From Bathynomus jamesi (lineage: Eukaryota; Arthropoda; Malacostraca; Isopoda; Cirolanidae): DNA of 64,000 bases. Location of the stretch: the NCBI GenBank assembly GCA_023014485.1, contig JAJOZX010009460.1:1-64000 (forward strand), read 5' to 3'. The translations under genes and the position numbers were made by a program. The notes beneath the pieces were generated by a model. The model did not search any database. It was not told the origin of the DNA and was given only the letters and a program-made list of their open reading frames with translations. Shown piece after piece: positions 63,740 to 64,000 of the stretch (its first letter is position 1; the number at the start of each line of letters is the position of its first letter).

Positions 63740-64000
63740 AAGTACATTCTTACATGATAAATTAAATCATTACATTTAATTACAGTTTCACTGAAGTACA
63801 TTACAAGTTATTGTTAATTACAGTTTCATTAAAGTACATTACAAGTTATTGTTAATTTAAAGTATTACAGTTAATTACAATTAAACAGTTACTAAAACTT
63901 TGTCTTGTTTTTACAGTGTTTCATATTAATAGACAATTAAGATGTTAGAAATATAATACAAAGTACATGGGCACATAACACACATGATATAACATAACGC
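63740..64000. repeat. Tandem macrosatellite unit 14 (partial, cut by window end)
   Basis: The last 261 bases match the first 261 bases of unit 1, showing that the array continues beyond the right edge. Unit 1 likewise begins mid-array or at an arbitrary phase at the left edge. Confidence 0.95.

Noticed and set aside
1..64000. CRISPR array or ribosomal DNA spacer as an explanation of the repeats
   Set aside because: There are no short repeat/unique spacer patterns, and no 18S, 28S or 5S rRNA sequence is recognised in any 4.8 kb unit.

Overview
The window is one long head-to-tail tandem array of a unit of about 4.8 kb: 13 complete copies plus the first 261 bases of a 14th. Setting the (arbitrary) unit start at the motif AAGTACATTCTTACATGATA, copies begin at 1, 4831, 9643, 14487, 19337, 24137, 28957, 33531, 38272, 43088, 47823, 52578, 57233 and 63740. 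Twelve copies are 4574-4850 bp; the 13th is 6507 bp because a 1699-bp hAT-family DNA transposon has inserted into it. The sequence is strongly AT-rich, full of simple repeats, carries splice-like signals and a eukaryotic class II transposon, and has no prokaryotic gene organisation. A eukaryotic, probably invertebrate, nuclear genome is the best reading; I cannot name the species.

Layout within a unit (unit 1 numbering): 1-112 two 38-bp direct repeats; 113-970 AT-rich sequence with an 8-bp-stem hairpin (419-442) and two perfect TGACGTCA palindromes (678-685, 788-795); 973-1042 a 25-bp duplication; 1275-1350 and 1562-1637 a diverged 76-bp direct repeat; 1636-1690 an ATT microsatellite; 1691-2232 AT-rich sequence without a gene; 2233-3480 a block of nested minisatellites, including a 46-bp repeat array bracketed by two copies of a diverged ~48-bp module; 3517-3855 a short open reading frame of unknown status; 3762-3921 a 46-bp direct repeat; 4017-4076 a C-run/G-run cruciform-prone element; 4355-4447 three adjacent hairpins in a GC-richer island; 4659-4681 a further hairpin; then AT-rich sequence to the junction.

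I find no convincing host gene, rRNA, tRNA or snRNA. The short plus-strand frame is complete from an ATG in only 7 of 13 units, so it may simply be open by chance in a nearly identical repeat. The only clear protein-coding relic is the hAT transposase in unit 13 (minus strand): it keeps the TRW segment and the C-terminal dimerisation domain, lacks the N-terminal half, and has one frameshift and one nonsense codon. Target-site duplications (GTACAAAT), terminal inverted repeats and a 21-bp subterminal inverted repeat are all intact.

The most informative signals are differences between units: shared deletions that define unit subtypes, rearrangement hot spots at structured sequence, contraction of internal repeats, and a cluster of single-base losses in unit 10. 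The array looks like a macrosatellite evolving by unequal exchange or gene conversion; its function, if any, cannot be read from the sequence alone.
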